Positions 1-8,241 are shown, numbered from the stretch's first letter. The stretch: DNA of 35,760 nucleotides from Caulobacterales bacterium (GCA_017302335.1 JAFLCT010000017.1:1-35760); one strand, 5' to 3'. Notes: generated by a model from the letters alone, not told the origin. Program-made: numbers and translations.

Positions 1-280
1 GTGGGCGCGGCGCCTGAACCGGCGGAGGAGCCGGCGGGCCTTCGTCGCTGAGCACCACCAGCACCCGCTGAACCCCCGGCAGGGCCATCAGCGCGGCCTC
101 GGCCTGGTCGCGAACCGCTTCATAGTCGCCCTTGCGTCCGCGCGGCACGTCCAGGGCGCAGCCAGCCCGGTCGTCGGCCGCCACCACGCCGCGCGCCAGC
201 CCGGCCGTGACCAACCCCTGGCCCGACGCCGGGTCGATGATTTGATCCAGGGCTTGAAGAACGGCGTCGCGATCGGGCAC
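1..280 (-). CDS. Mrp/ApbC-family P-loop Fe-S carrier, N-terminal part (runs off the left edge)
   Basis: About 93 residues are visible, starting at a GTG with AGGA about 9 nt upstream. They form a small MIP18/DUF59-type domain: an opening helix followed by an 'IDPASGQGLV' stretch that matches the 'IDPELG' signature of this domain, and a strand ending 'VQRVLVVLSDE'. A Pro-rich linker then begins. In Mrp/ApbC (NBP35-like) proteins this domain precedes a deviant Walker ATPase that carries and transfers Fe-S clusters in the cytoplasm. The ATPase part lies outside the window, so the assignment rests on the N-terminal domain and on the linker that typically follows it. A stand-alone DUF59 protein is possible but less likely. 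It is divergent from miaA, separated by 83 bp. Confidence 0.65.
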   Translation of the reverse strand, partial: MPDRDAVLQALDQIIDPASGQGLVTAGLARGVVAADDRAGCALDVPRGRKGDYEAVRDQAEAALMALPGVQRVLVVLSDEGPPAPPPVQAPRP

Positions 281-363
281 GGAATTGGTCCTGCGCTTGC
301 GGGAATGGGCTTTGGCGTCACATATCGGAAGCCGCGCCCCCGAACCAACCGCCGTGAGCGAAG

Positions 364-1245
364 TTGCCGCACCCCTCCATCACCCTGATCGCCGGTCCCA
401 CGGCTTCCGGCAAGTCGCGCCTGGCGCTGGAGACGGCCCAGGCGACGGGGGCGGTGATCCTGAACGCCGACAGTCAGCAATTGTACGCCGACCTCGACAT
501 CCTGTCGGCCCGGCCGAGCGGCGTGGACGAGGCGGCGGCCGAGCACCGGCTGTACGGGGTCGCCGACGCCGCCGACGCCTGGTCCGTCGGCCGCTGGACC
601 CGCGCCGTCCTGACCGAGCTGGCGGCGCTGGAGACCGCGGGGCGTCCCGCCCTGCTGGTCGGCGGCACGGGCCTGTATTTCCTGTCCCTGACCCGCGGCC
701 TGGCGGATATTCCGCACGTCTTGCCCCAGGTTCGGGATCGCGCCCAGGCCCGATACGACAGCGAGGGCGAAGCCGCCTTTCGCCTTCACCTCGCTGAGAT
801 CGACCCCGCCTCCGAAGCCGCCATCGCCCCCGGCGACCGCCAGCGCCTGGTTCGCGCGCTGAGCGTCCATGAGCAGACCGGCCGCACGCTCGGCGCCTTC
901 AAGGCCGACACCCGCCCGCTGATCGCGCCGGGCCGTTGGTCCGGCCTGGTGGTCGAACCGCCGCGCGACCGCCTCTACGCCGCCTGCGACCGTCGCGTGG
1001 ACGTGATGATCCAGACCGGCGCCCTGGACGAGGTCCGCGCCCTTGCGGCCCGCCGTCTCGATCCCGCCCTGCCCGCCATGAAGGCCGTCGGCGTGCGCGA
1101 ATTGAGCGCGCATCTGGCCGGAGAGATGACGCTGGACGACGCCGTCGCGGCGATGAAACAGGCCACCCGCAACTACGCCAAGCGGCAGTTGACCTGGTTC
1201 CGAAACCAGACGGCCGACTGGCCGCGACATTCCGGCTTCGTCTGA
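364..1245 (+). CDS. miaA: tRNA dimethylallyltransferase MiaA
   Basis: MiaA transfers a dimethylallyl group to N6 of A37 in tRNAs reading UNN codons, the first step of ms2i6A synthesis. The 293-residue protein has the P-loop 'GPTASGKS' near residues 11-18, an 'NADSQQLY' substrate-binding segment where most members have 'NADSMQVY', and 'LVGGTGLYF' around residues 99-107. The C-terminal half carries the 'RQLTWFRN' motif that contacts tRNA. The start used here is a TTG, chosen because the reading frame just upstream gives no better start before the conserved first strand. A GTG 10 nt upstream is out of frame. The length is at the short end for the family. It is followed directly by the ssrA promoter. 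Confidence 0.93.
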   Translation: MPHPSITLIAGPTASGKSRLALETAQATGAVILNADSQQLYADLDILSARPSGVDEAAAEHRLYGVADAADAWSVGRWTRAVLTELAALETAGRPALLVGGTGLYFLSLTRGLADIPHVLPQVRDRAQARYDSEGEAAFRLHLAEIDPASEAAIAPGDRQRLVRALSVHEQTGRTLGAFKADTRPLIAPGRWSGLVVEPPRDRLYAACDRRVDVMIQTGALDEVRALAARRLDPALPAMKAVGVRELSAHLAGEMTLDDAVAAMKQATRNYAKRQLTWFRNQTADWPRHSGFV

Positions 1246-1250
1246 ACCCC

Positions 1251-1279
1251 TTCAAAACACAGGGGCGATCCTCTATATT
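1251..1279 (+). promoter_or_regulatory. Predicted ssrA promoter
   Basis: A -35-like TTCAAA (1251-1256) is followed after 17 bp by a -10-like TATATT (1274-1279). The spacing is ideal and the position places transcription start just before the acceptor piece of the tmRNA at about 1286. The -35 matches the TTGACA consensus at four of six positions and the -10 matches TATAAT at five of six. It begins six bases after the miaA stop codon. This is inferred from sequence only. Confidence 0.5.
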
Positions 1280-1285
1280 GGGTCT

Positions 1286-1612
1286 GTCCGGGTTCGCCCG
1301 GACTATGGCGATAAACGCGCCTGTAATAAGCGGACCGGACCCGGGTGCGATTCCCGGCGGCTCCACCATTTCTCCCCGCGTTATCGGCGGAGCGAGCATG
1401 GGGCCGACTAGCATCGACGGACGTGTAAAGAGGACTGCTTTCGCCCGTCCTGGCCCACCGTATCGGGCCTTTAAACTACCTGCGAACGATAACTTCGCTG
1501 AAGAGATCCGCCTCGCCGCGTAATGCGGTTCGGTTGATTTCGACCTTTAAGTCCTAGGGGTTCAGATCCCTGGGCGGGGCCTGTCGGGAGCCTGGCAACA
1601 GAATCCCGGCGC
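1286..1612 (+). ncRNA. ssrA: Permuted two-piece tmRNA (alphaproteobacterial type)
   Basis: The gene is circularly permuted, as in other alphaproteobacteria. The acceptor piece comes first and ends with a T-arm (stem CCGGG, loop TGCGATT, stem CCCGG) and the encoded CCA at 1366-1368. A spacer of about 31 nt follows and is presumably removed. The coding piece starts at 1400 with GGGGCCG, which pairs perfectly (one G-U) with CGGCTCC of the acceptor piece. The resume codon is GCG at 1482 and the tag reads A-NDNFAEEIRLAA with a TAA stop at 1521-1523. With the charged alanine the tag is AANDNFAEEIRLAA. Downstream are a CCTAGGG/CCCTGGG hairpin and a clear pseudoknot: CTGT 1581-1584 with ACAG 1598-1601, and CGGGA 1585-1589 with TCCCG 1604-1608. 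The outer ends are approximate. It rescues stalled ribosomes with SmpB and tags the product for ClpXP. Confidence 0.93.
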
Positions 1613-1702
1613 TTTCCGCATCAATCCGCCCATTGTGACAGCGCGCCGTCTTCCGTCCGCGCGCCTGCGCCGCTATCAACGCGGCGAGCCACAGGATCGC
1701 CG

Positions 1703-2182
1703 ATGCCCCAGGAAAAGCCCCCCGTCGACGAGATGCACTATGAGCAACTCGCTCAGGATGCGCTGCGGGGCGTGATCCGCGCGGCGCTGGAGCGCGCCGC
1801 CAGTCCCGGCGGCATCCCCGGCGCCCACCATTTCTACATCACCTTCAAGACCCGCGCGCCCGGCGTCTCGGTGCCGCCCGACATCCTGGCCAAATACCCG
1901 GACGAGATGACCGTGGTGCTGCAACACCAGTTCTGGGACCTGGCGGTCGAGCCGGACCTGTTCTCGGTGATGCTGAAATTCGGCGGGATGCCCAAGGTGC
2001 TGACCGCGCCCTACACGGCCGTCACGCGCTTTTATGATCCCAGCGTCCAGTTCCTATTGCAGTTCGAGGCACCCGAGATCCTGGAAGGCGAACCGGAACC
2101 CCCGGCGCCCGCGCCCAAGCCCAAGCCGTCCGGCGAGGATGGTCCCAAGGTCGTGTCCCTGGACCAGTTCCGTAAGAAGTAG
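1703..2182 (+). CDS. sspB: SspB-family ClpXP adaptor (alpha type)
   Basis: SspB tethers ssrA-tagged proteins to ClpX and speeds their degradation. The 159-residue protein has the folded domain in residues 1-125, including 'HHFYITFKT', 'PGVSVP' and 'MTVVLQHQFWDL' segments typical of the SspB family. A flexible Pro/Lys-rich linker (about 127-148) follows, and the tail 'VVSLDQFRKK' (150-159) matches the short C-terminal motif that binds the zinc domain of ClpX. It lies about 90 bp downstream of the tmRNA gene, so the tag and its receptor are encoded side by side. The start ATG has CAGGA about 8 nt upstream. The alpha-type protein recognises the conserved N-terminal part of the tag (NDNFAEE), which is intact here. 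Confidence 0.93.
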   Translation: MPQEKPPVDEMHYEQLAQDALRGVIRAALERAASPGGIPGAHHFYITFKTRAPGVSVPPDILAKYPDEMTVVLQHQFWDLAVEPDLFSVMLKFGGMPKVLTAPYTAVTRFYDPSVQFLLQFEAPEILEGEPEPPAPAPKPKPSGEDGPKVVSLDQFRKK

Positions 2183-2241
2183 GCCCTTTTCGTCGGGTCC
2201 GCCTGCGCTAAGCTGTTCTCCGGGCTGAACGGAGGAGCGGC

Positions 2242-3003
2242 ATGGGGCGCCGTGTTTTCTGCATCGTCGCCGTCATGCTGGCGCTGCTGGCGGGACCCGT
2301 CGTCGCCCAGACGCCTTCAGCGAACCGGTTCGAGGGTTGGGGCGCGGCCATCGTCGCGGCCGATTGGCGCGACAGCCACGGTCAACCGATTCAGGCCTTC
2401 GACAACGCGAGGCGCGATCTGGTGCGCGGGTTCCTGGGGGCCGGTTTCAGCCGCGCCGACATGGTCGACTATTCGCTCAGGCCCGACGCGGCCCGCCCGG
2501 TCACGGCCGAGACCGCCGTCAAGGGCATGAACGACCTGTTCGCCCGAACGACGCGGGGCTGTTTCCTCTACATCACCTCGCATGGTTCGCCCGCTGGCGT
2601 GGTGTTCGGTCCCGATGCGACGGTCAACACCACGATGATGGCGAATCTGGTGCGGAGCTGGTGCGGAACCAAGCCGACCGTGATCGTCATCTCGGCCTGT
2701 TTCTCGGGCGTCTTCGTGGATGGCCTGGCGGCGTCGAACCGCATGATCCTGACGGCGGCGCGGCGCGATCGTTCGTCCTTCGGCTGCGGCGCCGAAGCGA
2801 CCTATCCCTATTTCGACGGCTGCGTGCTGGAGAGCCTGCCCGGCGCGATCGACTTCCTGGCCCTGGCCGCCGCGACACGCGCCTGCGTCAGCCGACGCGA
2901 GGCTGAGGAAGGTCTGACCCCCGCTTCAGAGCCTCAGCTCTATGTCGGTCCCGAGATGCAGTTGCGGCTGCCGACGCTGCGGTTCAGCCGACCGCCGCCT
3001 TGA
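2242..3003 (+). CDS. Secreted C13-family (caspase-fold) cysteine peptidase
   Basis: A 253-residue protein with a signal peptide (residues 1 to about 23, ending 'VVAQ'), so it is exported to the periplasm or beyond. The core shows the C13/clan CD pattern: a strand ending in 'ITSHGSP' with catalytic His114, and the next strand ending in 'ISACFSG' with catalytic Cys153. C13 includes legumains and GPI8 transamidase, but bacterial members of this type are poorly characterised and the substrate is unknown. Six further cysteines may form disulfides after export. The start has a strong GGAGGAG about 5 nt upstream. It appears to be a single-gene unit between sspB and the GFA gene. The peptidase assignment rests on the His/Cys motifs and could instead describe an inactive relative, although both residues are present. 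Confidence 0.8.
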   Translation: MGRRVFCIVAVMLALLAGPVVAQTPSANRFEGWGAAIVAADWRDSHGQPIQAFDNARRDLVRGFLGAGFSRADMVDYSLRPDAARPVTAETAVKGMNDLFARTTRGCFLYITSHGSPAGVVFGPDATVNTTMMANLVRSWCGTKPTVIVISACFSGVFVDGLAASNRMILTAARRDRSSFGCGAEATYPYFDGCVLESLPGAIDFLALAAATRACVSRREAEEGLTPASEPQLYVGPEMQLRLPTLRFSRPPP

Positions 3004-3063
3004 CCTTGCGGTCGGCGCGAAGCACGTGTAGGAACATAAGGAGAACACAAGGAGAGAACGACC

Positions 3064-3471
3064 ATGCTGACCGGGGGCTGCCACTGCGGCGCGATACGTT
3101 ACCAGACGGCCGATGAGGCCATCCACCACTCCCTTTGCCACTGCACCGATTGTCGCAAATGCGCGGGCGCGCCGGCCGTCGCCTGGGCGCTGCCCCCCGC
3201 CGATCAGGTGACGATCACCGGCGATCCGGTCTGGTACGCCTCGTCCGAACATGGCCGGCGCGGTTTTTGCGGTCGGTGCGGGACCGGCCTGTTCTACACC
3301 AATCAAGTCACCTTCCCGGACCAGATCTACATTCAGAGCGCCACGCTGGACGAACCCGACGCCATCCCCCTGGAAGGCCAGATCCAGACCGCCGACCGTA
3401 TCGGCTGGATGACCGAACTGCACCGCCTGCCGTCGTTCGAACGCTATCCGGGACCGCCCCCGGAATCCTGA
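3064..3471 (+). CDS. GFA/CENP-V-family zinc protein
   Basis: A 135-residue protein of the glutathione-dependent formaldehyde-activating enzyme (Gfa) family. The zinc-binding cysteines are all visible: C6 and C8 ('GGCHCG'), C25, C27, C30 and C33 ('CHCTDCRKC'), and C69 and C72 ('CGRCG'). Family members bind two zinc ions, and the founding enzyme condenses glutathione with formaldehyde. Most members have no proven substrate, so no specific reaction is claimed. Two AAGGAGA-type ribosome sites lie upstream and the nearer one fits the ATG. The 3' end overlaps the convergent RusA-like gene by 28 bp. Confidence 0.9.
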   Translation: MLTGGCHCGAIRYQTADEAIHHSLCHCTDCRKCAGAPAVAWALPPADQVTITGDPVWYASSEHGRRGFCGRCGTGLFYTNQVTFPDQIYIQSATLDEPDAIPLEGQIQTADRIGWMTELHRLPSFERYPGPPPES

Positions 3472-3830
3472 CGTGGAAAGGCGCGGATGGTGATGCGTTC
3501 GCGCTCGCCTTCGCGCCGTTCGACCAGCAGACGCGCCACCTGGGCGTCGTCGTGAAACAGATAGCCCTTGATGGCGTCCAGCAGGGCCTTGGCCAGGTTG
3601 TCCAGGTCCATCCACGGCGGGTCGCCGACGTGCTCCATCACGATCTCGACGGTGAAGTCGCCCCATGACGGACGCGCCCCGCGCCATTCCTTGCGCATGA
3701 ACTCATAGACCAGGGGCTTGTAGTATTTGGCCTGGGTGGTCAGGCCGTCGATGGTGATCTCGACCGCCTGACCGGTCTCGCGGGCGCGAACCTTGCCGGA
3801 GCCTATCCAGCCGTCATTCACGGGCGGCAC
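3444..3830 (-). CDS. RusA-like Holliday-junction endodeoxyribonuclease
   Basis: A 128-residue protein resembling the RusA family. The key stretch (residues 75-95) reads D-L-D-N, then about seven residues to D85, then 'HDD' at 93-95. This gives the spaced acidic residues used by RusA to hold metal and cut four-way junctions. RusA genes are often prophage-derived, but no other phage gene lies nearby and composition matches the surroundings. It is the second gene of a minus-strand pair, with its ATG overlapping the end of the cyclophilin gene by 13 bp. A GTG three codons further in is an alternative start. The 3' end overlaps the convergent GFA gene by 28 bp. Confidence 0.72.
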   Translation of the reverse strand: MPPVNDGWIGSGKVRARETGQAVEITIDGLTTQAKYYKPLVYEFMRKEWRGARPSWGDFTVEIVMEHVGDPPWMDLDNLAKALLDAIKGYLFHDDAQVARLLVERREGERERITIRAFPRQDSGGGPG

Positions 3831-4438
3831 TGGGCCGGAACAACCCCGACCAGCCGAACCGAGCGGATGGCGATCGGCGGGGTCAATTGTTCTTGTCCGT
3901 CGGCGGGCGAGGCTTGAATGCGTCGCGCCACGTCCAGCCCGCCGATCAGGCGGCCGAAGGCGGCGAAACCCTGGCCGTCGGGATTGCGCGCGCCGCCGAA
4001 GTCCAGACTGGGCGTGTCCTGGGTGACGATGAAAAAGCTGGAGGTCGCCGTGTCCGGCCCGCCGCGCGCCATGGAAATGGCGCCCGCCCGATGGCGCAGG
4101 CCGGTGTCGCGCGTGCGCTCCAGCGGGATCGGCGGCTGGCTGTCGTCGTCCGAGCCGCGCGGCGTCGCCGCCTGGATCACGTCGATGGGATTCGGATTGG
4201 CGGTATTGGTCTGGCGCACCACGGTGCGGAAGAAGCTGCCGCCGTCATAGTCGCCATCGGTGGCGTAGCGCAGGAAGTTGCACACCGTCAGCGGCGCGTG
4301 GTCCAGCGCCAGGGCCACGCTCATCGTTCCCAGGTCGGTCTGGATCATCACCACCGGCGAGGGCGCCGGTTCCGGCAGGGTGCTGCACGCCCCACAGGCC
4401 AGGGCCGCCCCGACCGTCATCGTCCCCAAAACACGCAT
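3818..4438 (-). CDS. Cyclophilin-type peptidyl-prolyl isomerase, exported
   Basis: A 206-residue protein with a short hydrophobic leader and a lipobox-like 'LACGACS' (candidate lipidated Cys15 or Cys18), so probably a periplasmic lipoprotein. The cyclophilin domain runs from about residue 29. It includes 'DLGTMSVAL', 'APLTVCNFL' and 'DGGSFFRTV', the last corresponding to the 'Y.G..FHRV' active-site region. 'GAISMARGG' and 'TATSSFFI' match 'G.LSMAN..' and 'NSQFFI'. The catalytic His/Arg pair is partly altered (FFR instead of FHR), so activity may be reduced. Such proteins assist folding of periplasmic and outer-membrane proteins. It leads a two-gene minus-strand unit with the RusA-like gene and is divergent from fumC. 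Confidence 0.88.
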   Translation of the reverse strand: MRVLGTMTVGAALACGACSTLPEPAPSPVVMIQTDLGTMSVALALDHAPLTVCNFLRYATDGDYDGGSFFRTVVRQTNTANPNPIDVIQAATPRGSDDDSQPPIPLERTRDTGLRHRAGAISMARGGPDTATSSFFIVTQDTPSLDFGGARNPDGQGFAAFGRLIGGLDVARRIQASPADGQEQLTPPIAIRSVRLVGVVPAQCRP

Positions 4439-4522
4439 ACCGGCTCCTCCGCCTTGTTCCCTCGCCTCTGCGTGCTACACCGCCGCGCATTCCTCCGCCA
4501 CGCCCCAAGAGCCTCTTCGCCC

Positions 4523-5914
4523 ATGACCGCGCACCGCACCGAGACCGACACCTTCGGACCCATCGAGGTCGCCGCCGACCGTTATTGGGGCGCCCAGGCG
4601 CAGCGCTCGCTGGGCAATTTCAAGATCGGCTGGGAGAAGCAGCCCCTGCCGATCGTGCGCGCCCTGGGCGTCGTCAAACGCGCCGCGGCGGAAACCAATA
4701 TGGCGCTGGGCCGCCTCGACCCGGCCATCGGCGAGGTCATCGTCAAGGCGGCGAACGAAGTCATCGACGGCAGGCTGAACGATCATTTCCCGCTGGTGGT
4801 CTGGCAGACCGGCTCGGGCACCCAGTCGAACATGAACGCCAATGAGGTGATCTCGAACCGCGCCATCGAGATGCTGGGCGGCGAGATGGGTTCGAAAAAG
4901 CCGGTCCATCCCAACGACCACGTCAATATGAGCCAGTCGTCCAACGACACCTATCCCACGGCCATGCACGTCGCCTGCGCCGAACAGGTGGTCAACGACC
5001 TGCTGCCCGCCCTGAAACACCTGCACGCGGCGCTGAAGGCCAAGTCCGACGCCTGGGCTGACATCATCAAGATCGGCCGCACCCACACCCAGGACGCCAC
5101 GCCCCTGACCCTGGGTCAGGAGTTCGGCGGCTACGCCCAGCAGGTCGCCAACGGCATCGAACGCATCGAACAGACCCTGCCCAAGCTGATGGAGCTGGCC
5201 CAGGGCGGCACCGCCGTCGGCACCGGCCTGAACGCCCCGGTCGGTTTCGCCGAACAGGTGGCCGAACGCATCGCCGCCATCACCGGCCTGCCCTTCACCA
5301 CGGCGCCGAACAAGTTCGAGGCCCTGGCCGCCCACGACGCCATGGTCTTCAGCCACGGCGCGATCAACACCGTCGCCGCCAGCCTGTTCAAGATCGCCAA
5401 CGACATCCGCTTCCTGGGGTCCGGCCCGCGCGCGGGCCTGGGCGAACTGGCCCTGCCCGAGAACGAACCGGGCAGCTCCATCATGCCCGGCAAGGTCAAT
5501 CCGACCCAGTGCGAGGCCCTGACCCAGGTCTGTGTTCAGATCTTCGGCAACAACGCCGCCATCACCTTCGCCGACAGCCAGGGGCATTTCGAGCTGAACG
5601 TCTACAACCCGGTGATGGCCTACAACTTCCTGCAATCGGCGCGCCTGATGGCCGATGCGGCGATCAGCTTCACCGACAACTGCGTGGTCGGCATCGAGCC
5701 GCGCCGCGACAACATCCAGCACGGCCTGGACAACAGCCTGATGCTGATCACCGCCCTGAACGCCAAGCTGGGCTACGACACCTGCGCCAAGATCGCCAAG
5801 ACGGCGCACAAGAACGGCACCACCCTGCGCCAGGAAGCCGTCGGCGGCGGCTATCTGACTGATGCGGAGTTCGACGAATGGGTCCGTCCTGAGAAGATGA
5901 TCTCGCCGGGCTGA
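4523..5914 (+). CDS. fumC: Fumarate hydratase class II
   Basis: FumC reversibly hydrates fumarate to L-malate in the TCA cycle and does not need an iron-sulfur cluster. The 463-residue length is standard. The superfamily signature '[11 protein letters not shown]' is present, as are '[10 protein letters not shown]' and '[14 protein letters not shown]', which form the active site together with the Ser on the flexible loop. The reading frame is open for about 640 nt upstream, but the ATG at 4523 is chosen because the protein then begins in register with the family ('[20 protein letters not shown]'). AAGAG lies about 13 nt upstream. It is divergent from the cyclophilin gene and is followed by a small DUF4169 gene, as in many alphaproteobacteria. 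Confidence 0.97.
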   Translation: MTAHRTETDTFGPIEVAADRYWGAQAQRSLGNFKIGWEKQPLPIVRALGVVKRAAAETNMALGRLDPAIGEVIVKAANEVIDGRLNDHFPLVVWQTGSGTQSNMNANEVISNRAIEMLGGEMGSKKPVHPNDHVNMSQSSNDTYPTAMHVACAEQVVNDLLPALKHLHAALKAKSDAWADIIKIGRTHTQDATPLTLGQEFGGYAQQVANGIERIEQTLPKLMELAQGGTAVGTGLNAPVGFAEQVAERIAAITGLPFTTAPNKFEALAAHDAMVFSHGAINTVAASLFKIANDIRFLGSGPRAGLGELALPENEPGSSIMPGKVNPTQCEALTQVCVQIFGNNAAITFADSQGHFELNVYNPVMAYNFLQSARLMADAAISFTDNCVVGIEPRRDNIQHGLDNSLMLITALNAKLGYDTCAKIAKTAHKNGTTLRQEAVGGGYLTDAEFDEWVRPEKMISPG

Positions 5915-6088
5915 GAGCCGGCTTGGGGACGGTGTCGGGGGCGGGCGCGTCCAGGTTCAAATCCCTGACGGGCCTTGCGGCGGCGATGCGGCTCGCGGCC
6001 CCGCCCCGAAGCACCGCTCAGGATCGCGCCGCCCACAAGCACTGACGCCTTGGCGAACCTGCCGGTTTCATGAGAGGCTTTCAGGGTC

Positions 6089-6274
6089 ATGGGCGAAGTC
6101 GTCAATCTGAACCGGGCGCGCAAGGACCGCGACAAGGCGGTGCGCAAGGCCCAGGCCGTCGCCAACCGCGCCGCCCACGGACGCACCAAGGCCGAGCGCG
6201 TGAATGCGGATCGAGATCGCGACCGCGCCTCGACGGCGCTGGACGGACATCGGCGCGACAAGGACCAGGACTGA
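6089..6274 (+). CDS. DUF4169-family small basic protein
   Basis: A 61-residue, highly charged protein. It has the family pattern 'GEVVNLNRARK' at the start, 'ANRAAHGRTKAER' in the middle and 'LDGHR' near the end. It is probably one long helix without transmembrane segments. The function is unknown. In alphaproteobacteria DUF4169 genes commonly sit just downstream of fumC, as here, often beside a ribbon-helix-helix gene. In this window the ribbon-helix-helix gene is 2.4 kb further on. The stop overlaps the start of the next gene (TGATG). Confidence 0.82.
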   Translation: MGEVVNLNRARKDRDKAVRKAQAVANRAAHGRTKAERVNADRDRDRASTALDGHRRDKDQD

Positions 6275-6447
6275 TGGGCGGCTATACTCCCCAGGCCCGG
6301 CACGGGCTGATCGCCCTGCTGGCCGCGCGCCGCGTCAAGGCCGAGAAGGCCCGTCGCGCCCTGGCCGCCAAGGCCCGCACCCCCGAAGAGCGCGAGGCCG
6401 CCGCCGCGGCCGAGAAACAGACCAAACGCTCGGGTTGGTTCCGTTAG
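6274..6447 (+). CDS. Small Ala/Lys/Arg-rich protein of unknown function
   Basis: A 57-residue open frame whose ATG overlaps the DUF4169 stop (TGATG), which implies translational coupling. It opens with 'MGGYTPQARHGLIALLAARR' and continues as an Ala/Arg/Lys/Glu-rich amphipathic helix ending 'KRSGWFR'. No known family was recognised. The tight coupling and the lack of stops in this GC-rich region are equivocal evidence, but the hydrophobic opening helix followed by a charged helix looks like a real protein. Its stop overlaps the stop of the convergent EamA gene. Confidence 0.6.
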   Translation: MGGYTPQARHGLIALLAARRVKAEKARRALAAKARTPEEREAAAAAEKQTKRSGWFR

Positions 6448-7355
6448 GCCGTCTTCGGCTTCGGCGACCGGATCAACAGCATCTGGCCGACCAGCACCAG
6501 GGCCAGGCCCAGGACGGCCGTCCAGCCGAACCTGGCCCCTTCCAGCAGCACCGACACCAGCATGGCGATCGGCGGCGTCAGGGCCGAAACATAGCTGGCC
6601 ATGGCGTAGCCGATGGATCGGGCGATGGTGAAATAGATCCCGAACGCGATCACCGAACCGAACAGCGCCAGATAGATCAGGGACCCCAGGTACCGGACGG
6701 ACGGGTCGATGGTGAACTCGACCCCCGTCGCCAAGCCGTACAGCGCCAACAGCCCCGCGCCATAGGCCATGGCCCAGGCCGTGGAGGGCAACACCGCCGA
6801 GCCTGCCCGTTGACCCCGCCAGGCGAAATAGTTGCCGAAGGCCGAGGCCGTGGTGGCGATCAGGGCCAGGCCGATCCCCAACGCCGCCTGGCGATCCAGG
6901 CCCGCGCCCAGGACCTCGCCGCTTGACAGCACCGCCACCCCGGCGACGCCCAGAACCGCCGCGCCCCAGGCCGTCGGCGCCGCGCGCTGGCCCTCCTTCA
7001 CCCGGAACAGCACCAGATTCAGGAAGGTCAGCGAGGCGAACACCACCGCCACGATGGCCGAGGCCACACGCCCTTCGGCCGCATAGGTGAAGCTGTAGCT
7101 GATCGAAAAGGCGAAGACCCCCTGCCCCAGGGCCGCCAGGTGCTGATCACGGGTCAGGCGCAGCGGCTGACGCATCGCCGCGCAAATCCCGAACAGGGCC
7201 AGAGCCGCCAGGCCGAAGCGCCAGACGATGGAGGCGACGGGATCGACGCGGCCCAGTTGCAGGGTGATGCCGTACCAGGTCGTACCCCAGATCAGGGCGC
7301 AGACGCCGACGCCGAGCACGGCCAGCGCCCCGGCGGACGGGCGTGAAAAGGGCAT
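6444..7355 (-). CDS. EamA/DMT-family inner-membrane transporter
   Basis: A 303-residue protein with about ten hydrophobic segments arranged as two EamA repeats (residues about 12-145 and 155-295). The first begins 'GVGVCALIWGTTWYGI', typical of the drug/metabolite transporter superfamily, and 'FLNLVLFRVKEGQ' marks the end of helix four. DMT members export or exchange small metabolites such as amino acids. The substrate cannot be read from sequence. Its start is 10 bp after the stop of the upstream coq4-like gene, so the two are probably co-transcribed on the minus strand. Confidence 0.9.
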   Translation of the reverse strand: MPFSRPSAGALAVLGVGVCALIWGTTWYGITLQLGRVDPVASIVWRFGLAALALFGICAAMRQPLRLTRDQHLAALGQGVFAFSISYSFTYAAEGRVASAIVAVVFASLTFLNLVLFRVKEGQRAAPTAWGAAVLGVAGVAVLSSGEVLGAGLDRQAALGIGLALIATTASAFGNYFAWRGQRAGSAVLPSTAWAMAYGAGLLALYGLATGVEFTIDPSVRYLGSLIYLALFGSVIAFGIYFTIARSIGYAMASYVSALTPPIAMLVSVLLEGARFGWTAVLGLALVLVGQMLLIRSPKPKTA

Positions 7356-7365
7356 TTGACGGGTC

Positions 7366-8121
7366 TCAGGCTCGCAGTTTCAGCGCGCGACGGGTTTCGA
7401 TGGGCACCGCCTCATAGACGGTCGGCGCAGACATTCCGAGCCGTTCCCGCGCGGTTTCCAACGGCAGGGCGAACAGAGCCTCATAGTCCAGGCCCGGCAG
7501 CCAGCGCGTGCGCCGTCCAATACGCCAGGCCTGCCACACCGCGCGACGGGACGGCACCGACCGGTCTTCGCGGCGGATTTCCCTGGCGGCGCCCAGCCCG
7601 ATGAAGGCGAACCCCAGATTTCCCGTCTGGGCGTGGGAGAAGGCGACCACGCACGCCTCGCCCAATGCGTCGGTCCCATAGCCGGTCAACACGTGCCAGA
7701 TGTCGTGCACATCGCGGATGCGGCGGCTGTACCAGACGACCGGATGCGGGGCGTCGACCCTGGGGCTGACCTTTTTCGCCTCATCCGCCAGCCCCTGGGC
7801 GGTGAACCCCCGCGCTTCCCGGAAGCCGCGATAGGCCGCGCCGACCGTGCCGGGTTCGAACTGGGCCAGCCAGATCGGATCGTCCAGCTTCAGGGCCAAC
7901 TCGTCCCTGAGAAAGGCCTGCCGACCGCCTTCCCAACTTTCCAGCATACGATCATAGCCGCGATGAAGGGAGCGACCGGTCAGGGCCTGCATGATCTCGA
8001 ACACCTGGGCGGTGTCCTCCTTGTCGCGCACCAGGCGGCGGAAGGCCCGCACGGCCCTGAGCGGCTCTATGCGCTGCCGCGAAACGCGATCGGAAGGCTC
8101 GATGTCGGCGACGGCGGTCAT
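7366..8121 (-). CDS. Coq4-family ubiquinone biosynthesis protein
   Basis: A 251-residue protein with the Coq4 metal motif HDxxH-x11-E (H139, D140, H143 and E155) inside 'RDVHDIWHVLTGYGTDALGE'. The preceding 'YSRRIRDVHD' and following 'FSHAQTGNLGFA' also fit the family. In eukaryotes COQ4 organises the CoQ complex and takes part in oxidative decarboxylation at C1 of the ring. Bacterial homologues are found mainly in alphaproteobacteria and probably act in ubiquinone synthesis at the inner membrane. It is upstream of and probably co-transcribed with the EamA transporter gene. Confidence 0.88.
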   Translation of the reverse strand: MTAVADIEPSDRVSRQRIEPLRAVRAFRRLVRDKEDTAQVFEIMQALTGRSLHRGYDRMLESWEGGRQAFLRDELALKLDDPIWLAQFEPGTVGAAYRGFREARGFTAQGLADEAKKVSPRVDAPHPVVWYSRRIRDVHDIWHVLTGYGTDALGEACVVAFSHAQTGNLGFAFIGLGAAREIRREDRSVPSRRAVWQAWRIGRRTRWLPGLDYEALFALPLETARERLGMSAPTVYEAVPIETRRALKLRA

Positions 8122-8241
8122 GGGCGATCCCTGATCAATGCGGAAGGATAGCGTGGAACCGATCGACAGTGAACGGCGATCATATAACCCATTTCCCGCT
8201 CATCTGCTAAGCTCTGACATCCAGCAAACCGGAGACTGATT

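Noticed and set aside
88-1230. Long minus-strand open frame opposite miaA
   Set aside because: Gly/Arg/Gln-rich translation typical of the antisense of a GC-rich gene; miaA motifs on the plus strand are clear.
3444-3830. RusA-like gene as a marker of a prophage
   Set aside because: No integrase, structural or lysis genes and no composition change nearby; it is coupled to a housekeeping cyclophilin gene.
3887-4522. Open frame extending fumC about 210 codons upstream
   Set aside because: The added residues are a shadow of the minus-strand cyclophilin gene and have no FumC similarity; the ATG at 4523 gives the standard length.
5945-5975. GGTTCAAATCC resembling a tRNA T-arm downstream of fumC
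   Set aside because: No five-base-pair stem with a seven-base loop forms and there is no acceptor stem or anticodon arm around it. It is taken as chance.
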